DNA from: an uncultured Adlercreutzia sp.
GTDB taxonomy: Bacteria; Actinomycetota; Coriobacteriia; Coriobacteriales; Eggerthellaceae
Reading direction: 5' to 3'
Assembly: GCA_902478715.1 (NCBI GenBank)
Contig: CABSMC010000005.1
Location: 1-55,425, forward strand
DNA: 55,425 nucleotides
The notes beneath the pieces are model-generated. The model did not search any database. It worked only from the letters and a program-made list of their open reading frames with translations, and was not told the DNA's origin. Shown piece after piece: positions 31,502 through 43,472 of this stretch (position 1 is its first letter; each line of letters opens with the position of its first letter). The translations under genes and the position numbers were made by a program.

Positions 31502-33613
31502 CTACACCTCCCGCGGAACCTCGCCCGTCTCAAGCAAGTTAAGTAGCTGCGCTTCGTCCAGCACGGGCACGCCCAATGCCTGGGCCTTGTCGTACTTCGA
31601 GCCCGCGTTCTCCCCCGCCACGACGAAGCTCGTCTTCTTCGACACCGACCCCGACACTTTGGCGCCCATGGCCTTCAGGCGCGCCCCAGCCTCGTCGCGC
31701 GTCATGCCCGAGTGCGTAAGCGTCCCCGTCAGCACGAAGGTGAGCCCCGCCAGCACCTGGGGCACTTCCTCGCCCGGGGCGACGGCCTCATCGGCCATGG
31801 TCACGCCGGCCGCGCGCAACCGCTCGATGACCGAGGTGTTGTCCGGCGTGCGGAAGAACAGCCACATCCCGTGGGCCACCTTCGGCCCCACGCCGTAGAT
31901 GCCCGCCAGCTCGTCCTCCCCGGCCGCCGCGAGCGCGTCCATAGAGGGGTAGGCCGCCGCAATGGCCTCGGCCGTCGTTTTGCCCACGTGCCGGATGCCC
32001 AGCCCGAACAGCACGCGCGCAAACGAGCGGCCCTTCGACGCCTCGATGGCCGCCACGAGCTTCTTCGCCACCGTGTGCCCGAGGCGCACCGGCTCCCCGT
32101 CGGCCTTCACGCGGCCCATGTCCAGGCTCGCCAGCTCCTCTTCGGAAAGCGAGTAGTAGTCGGCCACGTCCGCCACGCGCCCGCACTCCACGAGCCGCGA
32201 GACGATCTCCTCCCCCATGCCGTCGATGTCCAGTGCCCCGCGGCTCGCCCAATGCAGGAGCCGCTCCAGCGCCTGGGCCGGGCAGTCGATGGAGATGCAG
32301 CGGAAGGCCACCTCGCCCGGGTCGCGCACCACGGGGCTGCCGCAACTCGGGCACACGCTCGGCATCTCCCAGATGCGCGCCTCGGGGCTGCGCAGCGAGA
32401 GCACCGGCCCCAGCACCTCGGGGATCACGTCGCCCGCCTTCCGCACGATGACCGTGTCGCCCACGCGCACGTCCTTGCGGTGCACCTCATCCAGGTTGTG
32501 CAGCGTCGCCCGGGCCACCGTGGAGCCGGCCACCACCACGGGCACCAGCTCCGCCACCGGCGTGAGCGCGCCGGTGCGCCCCACCTGCACGGTAATGTCG
32601 CGCAGAAGCGTCGTCTTCTCCTCGGGCGGGAACTTGAACGCGATGGCCCAGCGCGGCGCCCGGGCGGTAAATCCCATGGCGCGCTGGCGGGCGAAGTCGT
32701 TCACCTTCACCACCACGCCGTCGATCTCGTAGGGCAGCGACTCGCGCCGATCCAGGCACTCGCGACAGAAGCCGCGCACCTCCTCGGCCGTGGTGCACAG
32801 CCGCACGTCCGGGTTCACATGGAAGCCGGCCTTCCGCAGCCACTGCAGAAGCTCCCACTGGCCCTCCACCTCCAAGGCGGCGTCATCGGCGATGGCGTAC
32901 ATAAAGGTAGAGAGGTCGCGCATCTTCGTCACAGCCGGGTCCTTCTGGCGCAGCGAGCCAGCGGCGGCGTTGCGCGGGTTCGCGAAGGGGGCGCGGCCCT
33001 CCTCCTCGGCGGCGGCGTTCAAGGCCTCGAAGCTCTTCTTCGGCATGTACACCTCGCCGCGCAGCTCCAGCGTCTCCACCCCCGGCGCGATGGCACCGCG
33101 CGCCTCGTCGCGCAGGCGCAGGGGCACGTCGCGCACGGTGCGCATGTTCACGGTCACGTCCTCGCCGGTGGTGCCGTCGCCGCGGGTGGCCGCCCGCACG
33201 AGCACGCCGTCCTCGTAGGTGAGCGCGATGGAGCTGCCGTCGATCTTCAGCTCGCAGCACAAAGGCGGAAGCGCCCCTCCGCAGGCCTCGGCGGTGCGTT
33301 CCATCCACTCGTCAAGCTCGTCCAAGTCCATGGCGTTGTCGAGCGAGTACATGCGACGCTCGTGCACGACGGGCGCGAACTGCTCACCCACATACCCGCC
33401 GACTCGCTGGGTGGGCGAGGAGGCCGTCACCAGCTCCGGGTGCGCCGCCTCTATCTCGCGCAGCTCCCGCATGAGCGAGTCGAAGGCCGCGTCCGAAATG
33501 GTGGGCGCGTCCAGGGCGTAATACTGGTAGCTGTGGTGCTCGATCTCGCGCCTGAGCGCCTCGGCCCGCGCCGCCGGATCCTGTCCTTCGAACAGATTGC
33601 CCTGCTCCGCCAT
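31502..33613 (-). CDS. ligA: NAD-dependent DNA ligase
   Basis: A 703-residue ligase that seals nicks with NAD+. Domains in order: Ia with YYALDAPTISDAAFD (about 31-45); adenylation with the nucleophile Lys123 in ELKIDGSS; OB fold; four-cysteine zinc finger (CPSCG...CISIDCPAQ); helix-hairpin-helix repeats; and a C-terminal BRCT from about 620. Length and order are normal. Start ATG 33613 with GAGG close upstream. Essential replication and repair enzyme; it appears monocistronic here. Confidence 0.97.
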   Translation of the reverse strand: MAEQGNLFEGQDPAARAEALRREIEHHSYQYYALDAPTISDAAFDSLMRELREIEAAHPELVTASSPTQRVGGYVGEQFAPVVHERRMYSLDNAMDLDELDEWMERTAEACGGALPPLCCELKIDGSSIALTYEDGVLVRAATRGDGTTGEDVTVNMRTVRDVPLRLRDEARGAIAPGVETLELRGEVYMPKKSFEALNAAAEEEGRAPFANPRNAAAGSLRQKDPAVTKMRDLSTFMYAIADDAALEVEGQWELLQWLRKAGFHVNPDVRLCTTAEEVRGFCRECLDRRESLPYEIDGVVVKVNDFARQRAMGFTARAPRWAIAFKFPPEEKTTLLRDITVQVGRTGALTPVAELVPVVVAGSTVARATLHNLDEVHRKDVRVGDTVIVRKAGDVIPEVLGPVLSLRSPEARIWEMPSVCPSCGSPVVRDPGEVAFRCISIDCPAQALERLLHWASRGALDIDGMGEEIVSRLVECGRVADVADYYSLSEEELASLDMGRVKADGEPVRLGHTVAKKLVAAIEASKGRSFARVLFGLGIRHVGKTTAEAIAAAYPSMDALAAAGEDELAGIYGVGPKVAHGMWLFFRTPDNTSVIERLRAAGVTMADEAVAPGEEVPQVLAGLTFVLTGTLTHSGMTRDEAGARLKAMGAKVSGSVSKKTSFVVAGENAGSKYDKAQALGVPVLDEAQLLNLLETGEVPREV

Positions 33614-33770
33614 GATTCCTCGCTTTCCGCATGAAGAGGCCCGGAAGCGTTTCAGGGCCTCGAATCTCTTCGCGCCTATGGTATCACTGGCACGGCCGTA
33701 GCGCCGCCAATTCCTCGCCTAGCGGGCGTTGCTTCCTCAGAGCGCAACCCCTCCCGAGCATGCGCACTTC

Positions 33771-34307
33771 CTAGTGGGTGTGGGCCACGATGGTCGCCTG
33801 GGGCAGCGACACGCCGTAAACGGCCATCTGCACGCCGCGGGCCATGAGGAAGAAGCCCAAGAACAGCGCGAAGGTGCCCGGCCACAGGAAGAAGGCGATG
33901 CCGCAGAACAGCGACACGATGCCGGCGAACAGCACCCAGCCCCAGCCGGGAAGCGCATCGCGGAAGCGGACGGCGGCGACGATCTCGAAGATGCCGTAGG
34001 CCACCACGAAGATGCCCATGACCCAGGGAATCACCACAGCCGACGCTATGGGATGCACGATGAACAGCACGCCCAAGATAATGTCGCAGACGGCGTAGGC
34101 GAGCGCCCAGCCGGACAGCCCCTCGGCCTCGCGGTACTTGAAGTAAGCGTAGGCATCCACGATGCCCGCGGCCAGAAACATGCAGCCGGCAATGACAGCG
34201 ATGCTCACCAGCGTGAGCCCCGGCACCATGAGCAGCACGAATCCGATGATGACCAGGGCGATGCCCGCGGCGAACAGGCCCCAGTTGCGTCCTACCTTGA
34301 TGTCCAT
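33771..34307 (-). CDS. DUF308/HdeD-family membrane protein
   Basis: About 178 residues with six hydrophobic segments in three pairs, the layout of HdeD/DUF308 acid-resistance-type membrane proteins. The motif AVIAGCMFLAAGIVDAYAYF is typical. The start is ATG 34307, eleven bases after AAGGAG; a GTG three codons earlier would be too close to that site. Function in this organism is unknown; HdeD in enterobacteria is linked to acid stress. Confidence 0.8.
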   Translation of the reverse strand: MDIKVGRNWGLFAAGIALVIIGFVLLMVPGLTLVSIAVIAGCMFLAAGIVDAYAYFKYREAEGLSGWALAYAVCDIILGVLFIVHPIASAVVIPWVMGIFVVAYGIFEIVAAVRFRDALPGWGWVLFAGIVSLFCGIAFFLWPGTFALFLGFFLMARGVQMAVYGVSLPQATIVAHTH

Positions 34308-34491
34308 GATAATCACAACTCCTTAACCCTTTGGCTATCCGCCATCGCAGTGTGCTACGGTGACGATATTCATTCTAGAAGCGGGAACATGAGAATTACG
34401 CCGCGCGGCCGTCCCGTTTCCGACAGGATTGCGCTGCGTTGGCGCTGCGTTTCATGAGGGTTTCGCTCATTATTTGGAAGGCGTGGAAGAG

Positions 34492-35487
34492 ATGGAAGAC
34501 GCAGAGGATCTGAAAGTGGCCCCCGGCCGCAGCAATGCCGAACTGGCCTGCCTGCTGCCGCACCCGGCCGCCGATGTCAACAAGTACACCCGCGGGCACT
34601 TGAGCCTCGTGGTCGGCTCGGCGACCTACCCTGGCGCGGCCTGCCTGGCGGCCGCGGCCGGCGAGCGCGCCGGGGCCGGCTACACCGAGGTGTTCTGCGC
34701 CGGGAAATCGATGATCACCGTGCGCGGCTGGCGGCCGTCTTTGGTGGTGCGCGACTGGAGAGCGTGGAAGCCGGCCAAGGCACCGGCGCCCCGGCCGGGC
34801 CACCCGACGGCCTGCGTCATCGGCTGCGGCTTCGACGCGGCGGAAACCTCCCTCACGTCACTTCTCATGGAAACGGTGCGGGGCTGGAAGGCGCCCCTGC
34901 TCGTCGACGGGGGCGCCCTCGGGCTTCTCGCCAACGCCACCGGCCTGCGCCTGGCCCGCGAGCGGGCCGGCGCCGGGCGCTCGACACTGCTCACGCCCCA
35001 CGGTGGCGAGGCGACGCGGCTGGCCCAAGGCGTCCGGGAGGCCCTGGAAGAGGCCGATGACGCGGCCGCCCGCGGAACGCGCAGCCCCCTCGCGGAGGCT
35101 GCGGCCGCCCTCTCCCCCGCAAGCCGCACCACGCTAGCCGAAGCCGACCCCGCGCCTGCGGCCCTGGCCTGCGCGCTCGCCGAGGCCTACGGCGCCGTCG
35201 TGGCCCTCAAGGGCCCCGTGACCTTCATCGCCTCGCCCGACGGCACCGTCGAGGTCATGGACCGGGGCACGTCCGCGCTCGCCAAGGCCGGCACGGGCGA
35301 CGTGGTCGCGGGCATCGTCGGCGCCCTGCTCGCCCAGGGCCTTAGCCCCCGCGATGCCGCGGCCCTCGGCTGCGCCCTGCATGCCGAGGCGGGTCGGGCC
35401 GCCGCGGCCGCCCTCACCGACATCTGCGTCGCCGCCGAGGACCTCATCACCTACCTTCCCGACGCCATCCGCGCCATCGCCTCTTAA
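34492..35487 (+). CDS. nnrD: ADP/ATP-dependent NAD(P)H-hydrate dehydratase (YjeF C-domain)
   Basis: About 331 residues with the ribokinase-like carbohydrate kinase fold. YTRGHLSLVVGSATYPGA is the N-terminal motif, a GGAL...LTPHGGEATRL segment follows, and the catalytic AGTGDVVAGIVGALLAQG is near the C-terminus. The enzyme repairs damaged NADHX/NADPHX using ADP or ATP. It lacks the N-terminal epimerase domain present in bifunctional Nnr. The start is uncertain: ATG 34492 has a purine-rich upstream region, while the frame is open to TTG 34429. Strongly GC-rich codon use, typical of the core genome. Confidence 0.85.
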   Translation: MEDAEDLKVAPGRSNAELACLLPHPAADVNKYTRGHLSLVVGSATYPGAACLAAAAGERAGAGYTEVFCAGKSMITVRGWRPSLVVRDWRAWKPAKAPAPRPGHPTACVIGCGFDAAETSLTSLLMETVRGWKAPLLVDGGALGLLANATGLRLARERAGAGRSTLLTPHGGEATRLAQGVREALEEADDAAARGTRSPLAEAAAALSPASRTTLAEADPAPAALACALAEAYGAVVALKGPVTFIASPDGTVEVMDRGTSALAKAGTGDVVAGIVGALLAQGLSPRDAAALGCALHAEAGRAAAAALTDICVAAEDLITYLPDAIRAIAS

Positions 35488-35684
35488 GAGTGCCCGGTGG
35501 TACGCCCCTCGCGGACGTCCTTCCACCCTCCCCACCCTCAACTCATGTGGCACCATCCCCATACAGGCGCCCCAATGCACCGCGCCCCTCGCTCTCTATT
35601 GACAGGGGTTAATAGCGAATCTCGCCACAATTGCGGCATTATAGCCTTATACTGAGGTGTTATTGAGAGCAGAAAGGGGAGGCC

Positions 35685-38258
35685 GTGCACGCCGTCAAAG
35701 TCGACAGCCGCAAGATCATGGCTGCGGGCCTGATCATCGTGGCCATCTTCGCTGCCGTCGCCATCACGGTAAACCTGTTCTACCTCGGGCAAATCCAGTC
35801 CCTCGTGCGCAACACCACAACCACCTCAGTCATGGAGCTGGCGACGGCCCGCGCCCACTACCTGGACGAATGCCTCACCTCCGACCAGAACTCCGTGAAA
35901 AGCCTCGCCCACTTCATCGCCGACGTCACCCCGCAAGAGGCCCGCGACCAGGTGAAGGACTTCATCTCCACCCACGAGGCCGCCGCCGCCTGGATTCGCT
36001 CCAAGGATGGCACCACCTGGTGCTCCTCGAGCGAGACCGACCTGTACGATCCGGCCTTGGAAGACGAGCTGTTCGGCCCGGCCATGGCCGGCGAGACCGG
36101 CTCCTCGGAGATGTATCTCGGCCACGCCGGCGAGCGCCGCATCCTCTTCTACGCCCCCATCGTCGACGCCCCCGTCACCGCCGGCCCCGGGACGACCGCC
36201 GCCCCCGCGGACCCCGGCGACGTCCTCGGCGCCGTCTACGTCTCCTACCCCGCCGACGAGCTGCAGAACTCCTACGGCACCGCCTATTCCAGCGCCGGCG
36301 CCACCTTCGTCGTCGACTCCTCCGGCACCATCGTGCTCGATGCCAACCGCGGCGCCGACGAGGCGGTCCAGGGCAGCCTTTCGGCCCTCATCAACGACAA
36401 CGCCGACTCGGCCCAGGTCTCCTCGTTGCTCGCCGGCATCGCCTCCGATACCTCCGGCAGCCTCGTCATGACCCTCGACGGCGCCGACCAGTTCGTCTTC
36501 TACACCCCCATTAGCGCAAAAAGCGGCTGGTCGCTCGTGACCATCCTGCCGCTTTCGGTGGTGGAATCCGACGGCACGCAGATCGTCGGCATCACCAACC
36601 AGATGGTGGCCGTGCTCGCCGTGGCCGTGGCCGTGGCGGCGGCGGCCATGGTGGCCCTCATGGTGTACCGGCGCCGCCGCGAGCACCGCTACGAGCAGTA
36701 CATCCAAAGCGTGTACTCGGCCATCGGCGCCAACATCGACACCGCCATCTTCATCGTCGATCGCAAGGAGCGCCTCATCGAGGCCGTCTTCGAGAACACC
36801 CAGGACATCCTCGGCATTCCGGCCCGCGACTTCTTCGTCCCCAACGAGCTGTCGCCCAACGAGGCCTACGCCAACGTGGCCGCCATCGTGCACTCCGGCG
36901 CCGGCGATAAGGCGCGCACCTGGGAATTCGAGGCGGACAACCCGGCGCTGGGCCGCTCGCAGTGGCTGCGCATGACGGCGCGGCCCGTGATGCTCGCCGA
37001 GCGCGAGAAGACCATCTTCTCGCTCACCGACGTCACCGCCGACCACGAGATCCGCGCCCGCCTCGAGCGCGCCGCCACCGCCGCCGAGGACGCCAACCGC
37101 GCCAAAAGCTCGTTCCTCTCCTCCATGAGCCACGACATCCGCACGCCCATGAACGCCATCCTGGGCTTCTCCACGCTCATCGACCGCGAGGCCGACAACC
37201 CCGCCCATGTGCGCGACTACAATCGCAAGATCGCCACCTCCGGCCAGCACCTTTTGGGACTCATCAACGACGTGCTGGACATGTCGAAGATCGAGGCCGG
37301 CAAGACCACCCTGGCAGCAAGCGCCTTCGCCCTCTCCGGCACCGTGGAGTCCGTCGAGGCCATGATGCGCCAGCAGACCGACGCCAAAAACCAAGTATTC
37401 ACCGTGGAAGTGGACAAGGTCGAGCACGACCGGCTCGTCGGCGACGAGGGGCGGCTGCGCCAGATCCTCATGAACCTGCTCTCCAACGCCATGAAGTACA
37501 CACCCGAGGGCGGCCACATCCTCTTCCGCGTCGACGGCTCCGCCAAGCGCCACGGCGAGCTGCAGCACCTGCGCATCATCGTCCGCGACGACGGCATCGG
37601 CATGTCGAAGGACTACCTCGCCACCGTCTTCGATTCGTTCACCCGCGAGGAGTCGAGCCTCACCAACAAGGTTCAGGGGACGGGCCTCGGCATGGCCATC
37701 ACGAAGAACCTCGTCGACCTTATGGGAGGCACCATCTCCGTGGAAAGCGAGCTGGGGACGGGCAGCACCTTCATCGTCGATCTGGACTTCCCGCCGGCAA
37801 GCGACGAGGCGACCGGCAACGAGGGCGACGGCGGAAAGCGAGCCGGGGGCGCGAGCGGAACCGACGGGAACGCCCTGGCGCACAAGCACGTGCTCGTGGC
37901 GGAGGACAACGCTCTGAACGCGGAGGTCATCACGGCCATCCTGAACATCCACGACGCCACCTGCGAGGTGGCCGCCAACGGCGAGGAGGCCGTGGCGAAG
38001 TTCGAGACGAGCGCCCCGGGCACCTTCGACATGATCTTCATGGACGTGCAGATGCCCGTGATGAACGGCCACGATGCCGCCCGGGCCATCCGCGCGATGG
38101 ATCGTCCCGACGCCGGCACCATCCCCATCATCGCCATGACGGCCAACGCCTTCGCCGAGGACGAGCGCCAGGCCCTCGCCTGCGGCATGAACGCCCATGT
38201 CGCCAAGCCCATCGACGTCCACGCCCTGGAACGCGTCGTAGCCAAGCTGTCGCAATAG
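35685..38258 (+). CDS. Hybrid sensor histidine kinase with extracytoplasmic sensor
   Basis: An 857-residue membrane kinase. Membrane helix at about 10-32, an extracytoplasmic Cache-like sensor of about 270 residues, a second helix at about 306-328, then a PAS-like region, HisKA with His483 in SHDIRTPMNAILGF, HATPase (DDGIGMS, GTGLGMAI) and a C-terminal receiver with the phosphoacceptor Asp787 in FMDVQMPVMNG. The receiver makes it a hybrid kinase; no separate response regulator is adjacent. GTG 35685 follows GGGGAGG. A TATACT at 35648-35653 may be the -10. The ligand is unknown. Confidence 0.92.
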   Translation: MHAVKVDSRKIMAAGLIIVAIFAAVAITVNLFYLGQIQSLVRNTTTTSVMELATARAHYLDECLTSDQNSVKSLAHFIADVTPQEARDQVKDFISTHEAAAAWIRSKDGTTWCSSSETDLYDPALEDELFGPAMAGETGSSEMYLGHAGERRILFYAPIVDAPVTAGPGTTAAPADPGDVLGAVYVSYPADELQNSYGTAYSSAGATFVVDSSGTIVLDANRGADEAVQGSLSALINDNADSAQVSSLLAGIASDTSGSLVMTLDGADQFVFYTPISAKSGWSLVTILPLSVVESDGTQIVGITNQMVAVLAVAVAVAAAAMVALMVYRRRREHRYEQYIQSVYSAIGANIDTAIFIVDRKERLIEAVFENTQDILGIPARDFFVPNELSPNEAYANVAAIVHSGAGDKARTWEFEADNPALGRSQWLRMTARPVMLAEREKTIFSLTDVTADHEIRARLERAATAAEDANRAKSSFLSSMSHDIRTPMNAILGFSTLIDREADNPAHVRDYNRKIATSGQHLLGLINDVLDMSKIEAGKTTLAASAFALSGTVESVEAMMRQQTDAKNQVFTVEVDKVEHDRLVGDEGRLRQILMNLLSNAMKYTPEGGHILFRVDGSAKRHGELQHLRIIVRDDGIGMSKDYLATVFDSFTREESSLTNKVQGTGLGMAITKNLVDLMGGTISVESELGTGSTFIVDLDFPPASDEATGNEGDGGKRAGGASGTDGNALAHKHVLVAEDNALNAEVITAILNIHDATCEVAANGEEAVAKFETSAPGTFDMIFMDVQMPVMNGHDAARAIRAMDRPDAGTIPIIAMTANAFAEDERQALACGMNAHVAKPIDVHALERVVAKLSQ

Positions 38259-38275
38259 GGTTTCGCGCTTAGGCT

Positions 38276-38827
38276 CTACCCAGCCGCAGGCGCTCCCGGA
38301 AGATCGTCCAGCAGGGTGCGGGCGTCCTTGAACTGGCGGGCGAGCTCCTCCATGGGGTCGCGCCGCCGCTCGGTGGCCGCCACCGACTCCTCGGTGATGG
38401 CCATGGCGCAGGCCACGGCGTCGGTATGGGTGTAGGACAGGGAAAGGGGGATCTCCCGTACGCCCTGCTCGCGGGCCACTTCGCGGGCGCGTCCGGTGAG
38501 CACCACGTAGGGGCGCCCCTTGTTCGTGCGGCGCACTTCCACATCGAGCCAGCCGATGCCCTCGGAAAACCCCGTGCCGAGCGCCTTCAGCACCGCCTCC
38601 TTGGCGGCGAAGCGGGTGGCGTAGTGCACTTCAGGGTGAGCATGGGAGTCGCAATAGGCCCGCTCGGCGGCGGAGTACACCTTCTCCACGAAAGCCGGCG
38701 AGCGCTCGATGATCTTGCGCATGCGCACGATTTCCACGATGTCCACGCCGAGGCCCACTTCCTCGTTGGGCACGTCCATGGCAAGCGCGCCATCGACGAC
38801 GGCTTGGGATTTCTTCGATCGGGCCAC
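38276..38827 (-). CDS. acpS: Holo-[acyl-carrier-protein] synthase
   Basis: A 183-residue enzyme that transfers 4'-phosphopantetheine from CoA to ACP. The core shows GVDIVEI (Asp29) and RFAAKEAVLKALGTG, which bind Mg and CoA. Usual AcpS proteins are about 120 residues; this one has about 22 extra residues at the N-terminus and a C-terminal tail of about 35 residues rich in charged amino acids. GTG 38827 follows AAAGG. It is convergent with the histidine kinase (17-bp gap) and downstream of glmS on the same strand. Confidence 0.92.
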   Translation of the reverse strand: MARSKKSQAVVDGALAMDVPNEEVGLGVDIVEIVRMRKIIERSPAFVEKVYSAAERAYCDSHAHPEVHYATRFAAKEAVLKALGTGFSEGIGWLDVEVRRTNKGRPYVVLTGRAREVAREQGVREIPLSLSYTHTDAVACAMAITEESVAATERRRDPMEELARQFKDARTLLDDLPGAPAAG

Positions 38828-38862
38828 TCCATCTGCCTTTCAGATCATCGGGGATACGCAAA

Positions 38863-38891
38863 GGCGCCGCCTCGGGGTCGAGCGCGGCGCC
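38863..38891 (-). terminator. GC-rich hairpin after glmS
   Basis: GGCGCCGC and GCGGCGCC pair, extended by CTCG/CGAG around a GGGT loop with one bulge. On the minus strand a short TTT follows. It lies 16 bp past the glmS stop, so it may act as a weak intrinsic terminator or stabilise the 3' end. Confidence 0.5.
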
Positions 38892-38906
38892 GAAAGAGAC
38901 TCATAG

Positions 38907-40754
<1,848 letters not shown>

Positions 40755-40893
40755 AAATGCTCCTTTATCGAAAGCGGGCGGCACGAGGCCGCCCTCACTC
40801 ATTTGCCGGTTCGCTATTGTACCGAAGGGGCGCCGTCCCCGGCCGCCTTCCACGAAAAGCCCGTCTCGACCGCTGCCGGATCAAGCGGAAACA

Positions 40894-40991
40894 CGGGGTG
40901 TTCTGACCGAGCGAGTTCCGCAGCGAACAGGACAGGACTGAATGTCCTGTCCTGCAGAGCGAGGACTGCCTGAGCGAATCAGAATACCGCG
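40894..40991 (+). repeat. Structured intergenic repeat, copy B (3' of pheT)
   Basis: Outer arms 40894-40906 and 40979-40991 pair at 11 of 13 positions. An inner perfect 11-bp stem (40928-40938 / 40944-40954) differs completely from that of copy A at 31353-31476. The boxes AGCGAGTTCCGCAG and GAGGACTGCCTGAGCGA are shared with copy A. It begins 22 bp past the pheT stop codon, the same placement and orientation as copy A. Confidence 0.75.
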
Positions 40992-41013
40992 TGGTTCCGC
41001 CCTCGCCCGACGC

Positions 41014-43464
41014 CTACCCGCGGATCTCGGCGCCGGTGGCCTTTTCCACCTTCGACACGAGCTTGCCGTGGGCGCGCTCCACTTCCTCGCTGGTCAGCGT
41101 GCGGTCGGGCGCGCGGTAGACGAGGCTGTAGGCCATGGACTTCTTGCCGACGCCCACGCGCTCCGCATCGCGGTACACGTCGAACAGCGCCACGGATTCC
41201 AAGAGCTTGCCGCCGGCCGAGGTCATCACCTGGACCATCTTCTCGTGGGGCACGTCCTCGGCCACCACGAAGGCCTGATCCACCGTGACGGCCGGGAAGG
41301 TGGGCACGTCCACGTAGTCGCGGGCCGGGCGGCACGCGCGCACGAGCGCCGCCACATCAAGCTCGAAGGCCACCACGGGCGGCTCGGCCCCGAAGGCGTC
41401 GGCCACGAGCGGATGGATCTCCCCCACCCAACCGATAACCGCGCCGTTCGCCATCATTTCGGCGGCGCGGCCCGGCTGCAGCTGCGGGGCCTCCTCGGCG
41501 GAAAGCGCCCGGAAGCGCACTTTGGGCAGCGCCAGCTCGCGGGCAAGGTTCTCCAGCACGCCCTTGGCGTCGAAGAAGTCGAAGGGCACCGCCGGAGCGT
41601 TCCACGCCGCATCGCGCATGGAGCCGGCCAGAACGCCGGCGAGCTTCTTGCGCTCCTTGGCCTTCTTGCGGCCCTCGGCGGCCATAAACACCGTGCCGAT
41701 CTCGTAGAGCTGGATGTTCTTCACGCCGCGGGCCTGGTTGTAGGCCACCGAGCGCAGAAGCCCGGGCACAATGGACTGGCGCATGACCGACATGTCCGCA
41801 TTCAGCGGGTTCAGAAGCTCCACGGCCAGCCCCAGCCCCTCGGCGGGCAGGCGCAGCCGCTCGATGTCGCCAGGCTCGGCGAAGGAGTAGGTCATGGTCT
41901 CGTTCATGCCCGACGCGCGCAGGGTGTCGTTGATCACGCGCACCGTCTCCTGCTCCGGCGTGCGCGCGCCCACGCGCTCACGGCCGCCAGGCAGCGTCGG
42001 CGGGATGCGGTCCATGCCCCACAGGCGCAGCACTTCCTCGTACAGGTCAATCTCGCGCTCCAGGTCGGGGCGGAAGGTGGGCGGCAGCACCGAGAGCACG
42101 GAGGGGTCGTCGGTGGCCTCTACGGCACAGCCGAGGCGCACGAGGATGTCCTCGATGAAGTCGGCGGGAATGTCGGCCCCCATCATGGCCACAAAGCGCG
42201 GGATGCGGAAGATGAGCTCCGGCTGTTTCGTGGGAAGCCCGTAGACGTCCACCACGCCGGGGCGCACCGTGCCACCGGACACCTCGGCCAGAAGCGCCGC
42301 CGCGGCCTGGGAGACCACTTCGCACAAGTGATCGTCCACGCCGCGCTCGTAGCGCATGGAGGCCTCGGAGATAAGACCCAGGTTGCGGCTCGTGCGGGAG
42401 GTGCGGCCGCGCTCGAAGGCGGCGGACTCCAAAAGAACGCAGGTGGTCTCTTCCGTGACCTCGCTGTTCTCGCCGCCCATGACGCCGGCGAGCGCTACGG
42501 CGCGCTCAGGGGTGGCGATGACCGTCATGTCCTCGGTGAGCGCGCGGTCCTCGCCGTCCAGGGTGGTCAGGTGCTCGCCGTCCTTCGCGGCGCGCACGAT
42601 GATGTGGGCGCACCCGTCGGCGCTGGCCACTTTGGCGAAGTCGAAGGCGTGCAGCGGCTGGCCGTAGAGGTACAGGATGTAGTTCGTCACGTCCACGACG
42701 TTGTTGATGGAACGGCCCCCGGCGGCGGTCACGCGCTCGGCGAGCCATTCGGGCGAGGGTCCCACCTTCACGTTGTCGATGACCCGGGCGGTGTAGCGCG
42801 GGCAGCGCGCGGCATCGGGCACCTCAACGGTGACGGCGCCGGCCACGTCCTCGCCGGCAGTGACGGAGGCCAGCTTCTCCACGTCGGCGGCCAGCGGCCA
42901 GGCCACCGGCTGCTGGTACATGGCCCCCACCTCGCGGGCCATACCCACCATCGATAGGCAGTCCGGGCGGTTCGGCGTGATCTCCAGGTCGAGCACCGTG
43001 TCCCCGGCGCCCATGAAGTCCGCCATGGGCTGGCCGACGGGCGCGTCATCGGGAAGCACCCAGATGCCGGAGTGGTCCTGTCCCAGCCCCAGTTCGCGGC
43101 GCGAGCAGCACATGCCGCAGCTCACCACGCCGCGCAGCTTCGATTTCTTGATCTTGAAATCGCCGGGCAGCACCGCGCCCACGAGCGCCACGGGCACCTT
43201 GATGTCCGCCGCGATGTTCGGCGCCCCGCAGACGATCTGCACGGGTTCCTCGGCGCCCACATCCACCGTCACCACGTGCATGTGGTCGGAATCGGGATGC
43301 GGCTCGCAGGTGAGCACGTGCCCCACCACGACGCCCTCGAAGGCCTCGCCGGTCTTCTCCACGCCTTCCACGCCCGTGCCCGTCAGATCGAGCCTGTCGC
43401 AGAACGCCTTCAAATCCTCCGGCACCGCCGTATACTCAGAAAGCCACTTCAAAGATACTTTCAT
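41014..43464 (-). CDS. pheT: Phenylalanine-tRNA ligase beta subunit
   Basis: An 816-residue subunit of PheRS. The N-terminal tRNA-binding OB fold has HVLTCEPHPDSDHMHV; B3/B4 and B5 domains follow; the C-terminal anticodon-binding FDX-ACB domain ends at the stop. Full length for a bacterial enzyme. ATG 43464 follows AGGAGG and begins 8 bp after the pheS stop, so it is co-transcribed under the T-box upstream of pheS. Confidence 0.97.
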   Translation of the reverse strand: MKVSLKWLSEYTAVPEDLKAFCDRLDLTGTGVEGVEKTGEAFEGVVVGHVLTCEPHPDSDHMHVVTVDVGAEEPVQIVCGAPNIAADIKVPVALVGAVLPGDFKIKKSKLRGVVSCGMCCSRRELGLGQDHSGIWVLPDDAPVGQPMADFMGAGDTVLDLEITPNRPDCLSMVGMAREVGAMYQQPVAWPLAADVEKLASVTAGEDVAGAVTVEVPDAARCPRYTARVIDNVKVGPSPEWLAERVTAAGGRSINNVVDVTNYILYLYGQPLHAFDFAKVASADGCAHIIVRAAKDGEHLTTLDGEDRALTEDMTVIATPERAVALAGVMGGENSEVTEETTCVLLESAAFERGRTSRTSRNLGLISEASMRYERGVDDHLCEVVSQAAAALLAEVSGGTVRPGVVDVYGLPTKQPELIFRIPRFVAMMGADIPADFIEDILVRLGCAVEATDDPSVLSVLPPTFRPDLEREIDLYEEVLRLWGMDRIPPTLPGGRERVGARTPEQETVRVINDTLRASGMNETMTYSFAEPGDIERLRLPAEGLGLAVELLNPLNADMSVMRQSIVPGLLRSVAYNQARGVKNIQLYEIGTVFMAAEGRKKAKERKKLAGVLAGSMRDAAWNAPAVPFDFFDAKGVLENLARELALPKVRFRALSAEEAPQLQPGRAAEMMANGAVIGWVGEIHPLVADAFGAEPPVVAFELDVAALVRACRPARDYVDVPTFPAVTVDQAFVVAEDVPHEKMVQVMTSAGGKLLESVALFDVYRDAERVGVGKKSMAYSLVYRAPDRTLTSEEVERAHGKLVSKVEKATGAEIRG

Positions 43465-43472
43465 GTTTCCTC

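Noticed and set aside
35826..38255. Minus-strand open frame of 809 codons opposite the histidine kinase
   Set aside because: A GC-skew shadow; the plus strand carries kinase, ATPase and receiver motifs.
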